Positions 6,915 through 7,485 of a stretch of 7,485 nt of DNA are shown here, in pieces; position 1 is the first letter of the stretch; every line of letters starts with the position of its first letter. Origin of the DNA: Oscillospiraceae bacterium (lineage in GTDB: Bacteria; Bacillota_A; Clostridia; Oscillospirales; Ruminococcaceae); NCBI GenBank assembly GCA_017400025.1, contig JAFQAF010000148.1:1-7485 (forward strand). The letters run 5' to 3'. The position numbers and the translations under genes were made by a program. The notes under the pieces are model-generated. The model made no database searches. It worked only from the letters and a program-made list of their open reading frames with translations, and was not told the origin of the DNA.

Positions 6915-7485
6915 TTAATACCGTGAAAAATCAGTCCGGCTGATTTTTTCTGCCACAGTGTGTATCATATCCGCTGTCATATCAATATCAGTCTGCACAC
7001 AGAGGATATAGCTGCCGTATGCGGCAATGTATCGTGGTGTTTTATTGTAATTGCCGCCAGCAAGACGCCAGGCTTTTTCTGCCTGCCAGTCCCGGGCCGG
7101 GATTTCTTCATAATAATAGGGATTGTCCCTGTACCATTTTTTATTCACCTTTTCATACTCGTTCAGCATGCTGTCCAGGCAGTAATCATACAGTATGCCC
7201 GCCGGCTTTGCCACTGTTATACGCAGCATAGGGCCGCTGCAGTCCGGCAGCGGTGCCTGGAGAAACTGGTGGTATTCCATCAGGGGGCTTTTCTTTTCTG
7301 TGTGTTCAAAGGTATAGTTTTCTGTGTCTGTGTTCCGGCCGGTGAGGTGGCTGATATAAACCGGCAGGGTATCTTTGTACACTTTGAAATCCAGGGTATC
7401 CACATAGTCTTCTATCACATACACCGGCTGTTTTTCCCATGGGTTTCTGATTTCCATATTTGCCATAAGCCCTCGGAAGCCGAAA
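6915..7485 (-). CDS. Unrecognised protein, 5' end beyond the window
   Basis: The C-terminal part of a protein, at least 189 residues, ending FSRY at 6915. The first ATG inside the window is at 7466, but the frame stays open to the edge (FGFRGL precedes it) and there is no well-spaced ribosome binding site: GAGGG ends only 3 nt before that ATG. Every other gene here has a good site, so I infer the gene starts outside the window. Visible sequence: a charged N-terminal stretch with PWEKQPVYVIEDYVDTLDF, then an aromatic, polar region (VNKKWYRDNPYYYEEIPARDW) and an end with ADMIHTVAEKI that is probably helical. There is no membrane segment in the visible part. I do not recognise the family. A 183-residue protein starting at 7466 remains possible. 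It is upstream of, and on the same strand as, the small lipoprotein gene. Confidence 0.75.
   Translation of the reverse strand, partial: FGFRGLMANMEIRNPWEKQPVYVIEDYVDTLDFKVYKDTLPVYISHLTGRNTDTENYTFEHTEKKSPLMEYHQFLQAPLPDCSGPMLRITVAKPAGILYDYCLDSMLNEYEKVNKKWYRDNPYYYEEIPARDWQAEKAWRLAGGNYNKTPRYIAAYGSYILCVQTDIDMTADMIHTVAEKISRTDFSRY

Overview
The window looks like chromosomal DNA from an anaerobic member of the Bacillota, most likely class Clostridia. The reasons are strong GGAGG-type ribosome binding sites before nearly every gene, AT-rich intergenic regions with sigma-A type -35/-10 boxes, compact hairpin terminators, small secreted lipoproteins, and an enolase whose sequence resembles clostridial ones. 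The family-level assignment is a guess from memory of similar proteins.

Layout, left to right. Bases 1-130 hold nothing I can support. A CatA-like acetyltransferase gene (199-867, minus) has its own promoter and terminator. Enolase (1001-2299, minus) is also a single-gene unit with its own promoter and terminator; upstream of its promoter is a TTGTTA-N6-TAACAA inverted repeat that resembles the binding site of the redox repressor Rex. A two-gene minus-strand operon follows: a CPBP-family membrane protease (3044-3955), then the tRNA adenosine deaminase tadA (2579-3034). The tadA ribosome binding site overlaps the upstream stop codon. From a divergent promoter region (3956-4079), a plus-strand operon encodes a D-cysteine desulfhydrase/ACC deaminase-family PLP enzyme (4080-5066) and a lipoprotein with beta-propeller-like repeats (5094-6278). 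A bidirectional terminator separates it from a convergent minus-strand pair: an unrecognised protein that runs off the right edge (6915-7485) and a small, mostly helical lipoprotein (6326-6847).

The genes do not form one obvious pathway. Enolase and TadA are housekeeping functions. The acetyltransferase, the PLP enzyme and the lipoproteins are accessory genes of the kind often seen in gut Clostridia. I found no transposase, integrase, CRISPR array, tRNA or rRNA, toxin-antitoxin pair or recognisable defence system, and I do not claim a new biological system here. The points most worth following up are the Rex-like site upstream of enolase, the inverted repeats in two other promoter regions, the altered phosphate-binding loop of the PLP enzyme, and the PLP enzyme/propeller-lipoprotein operon.
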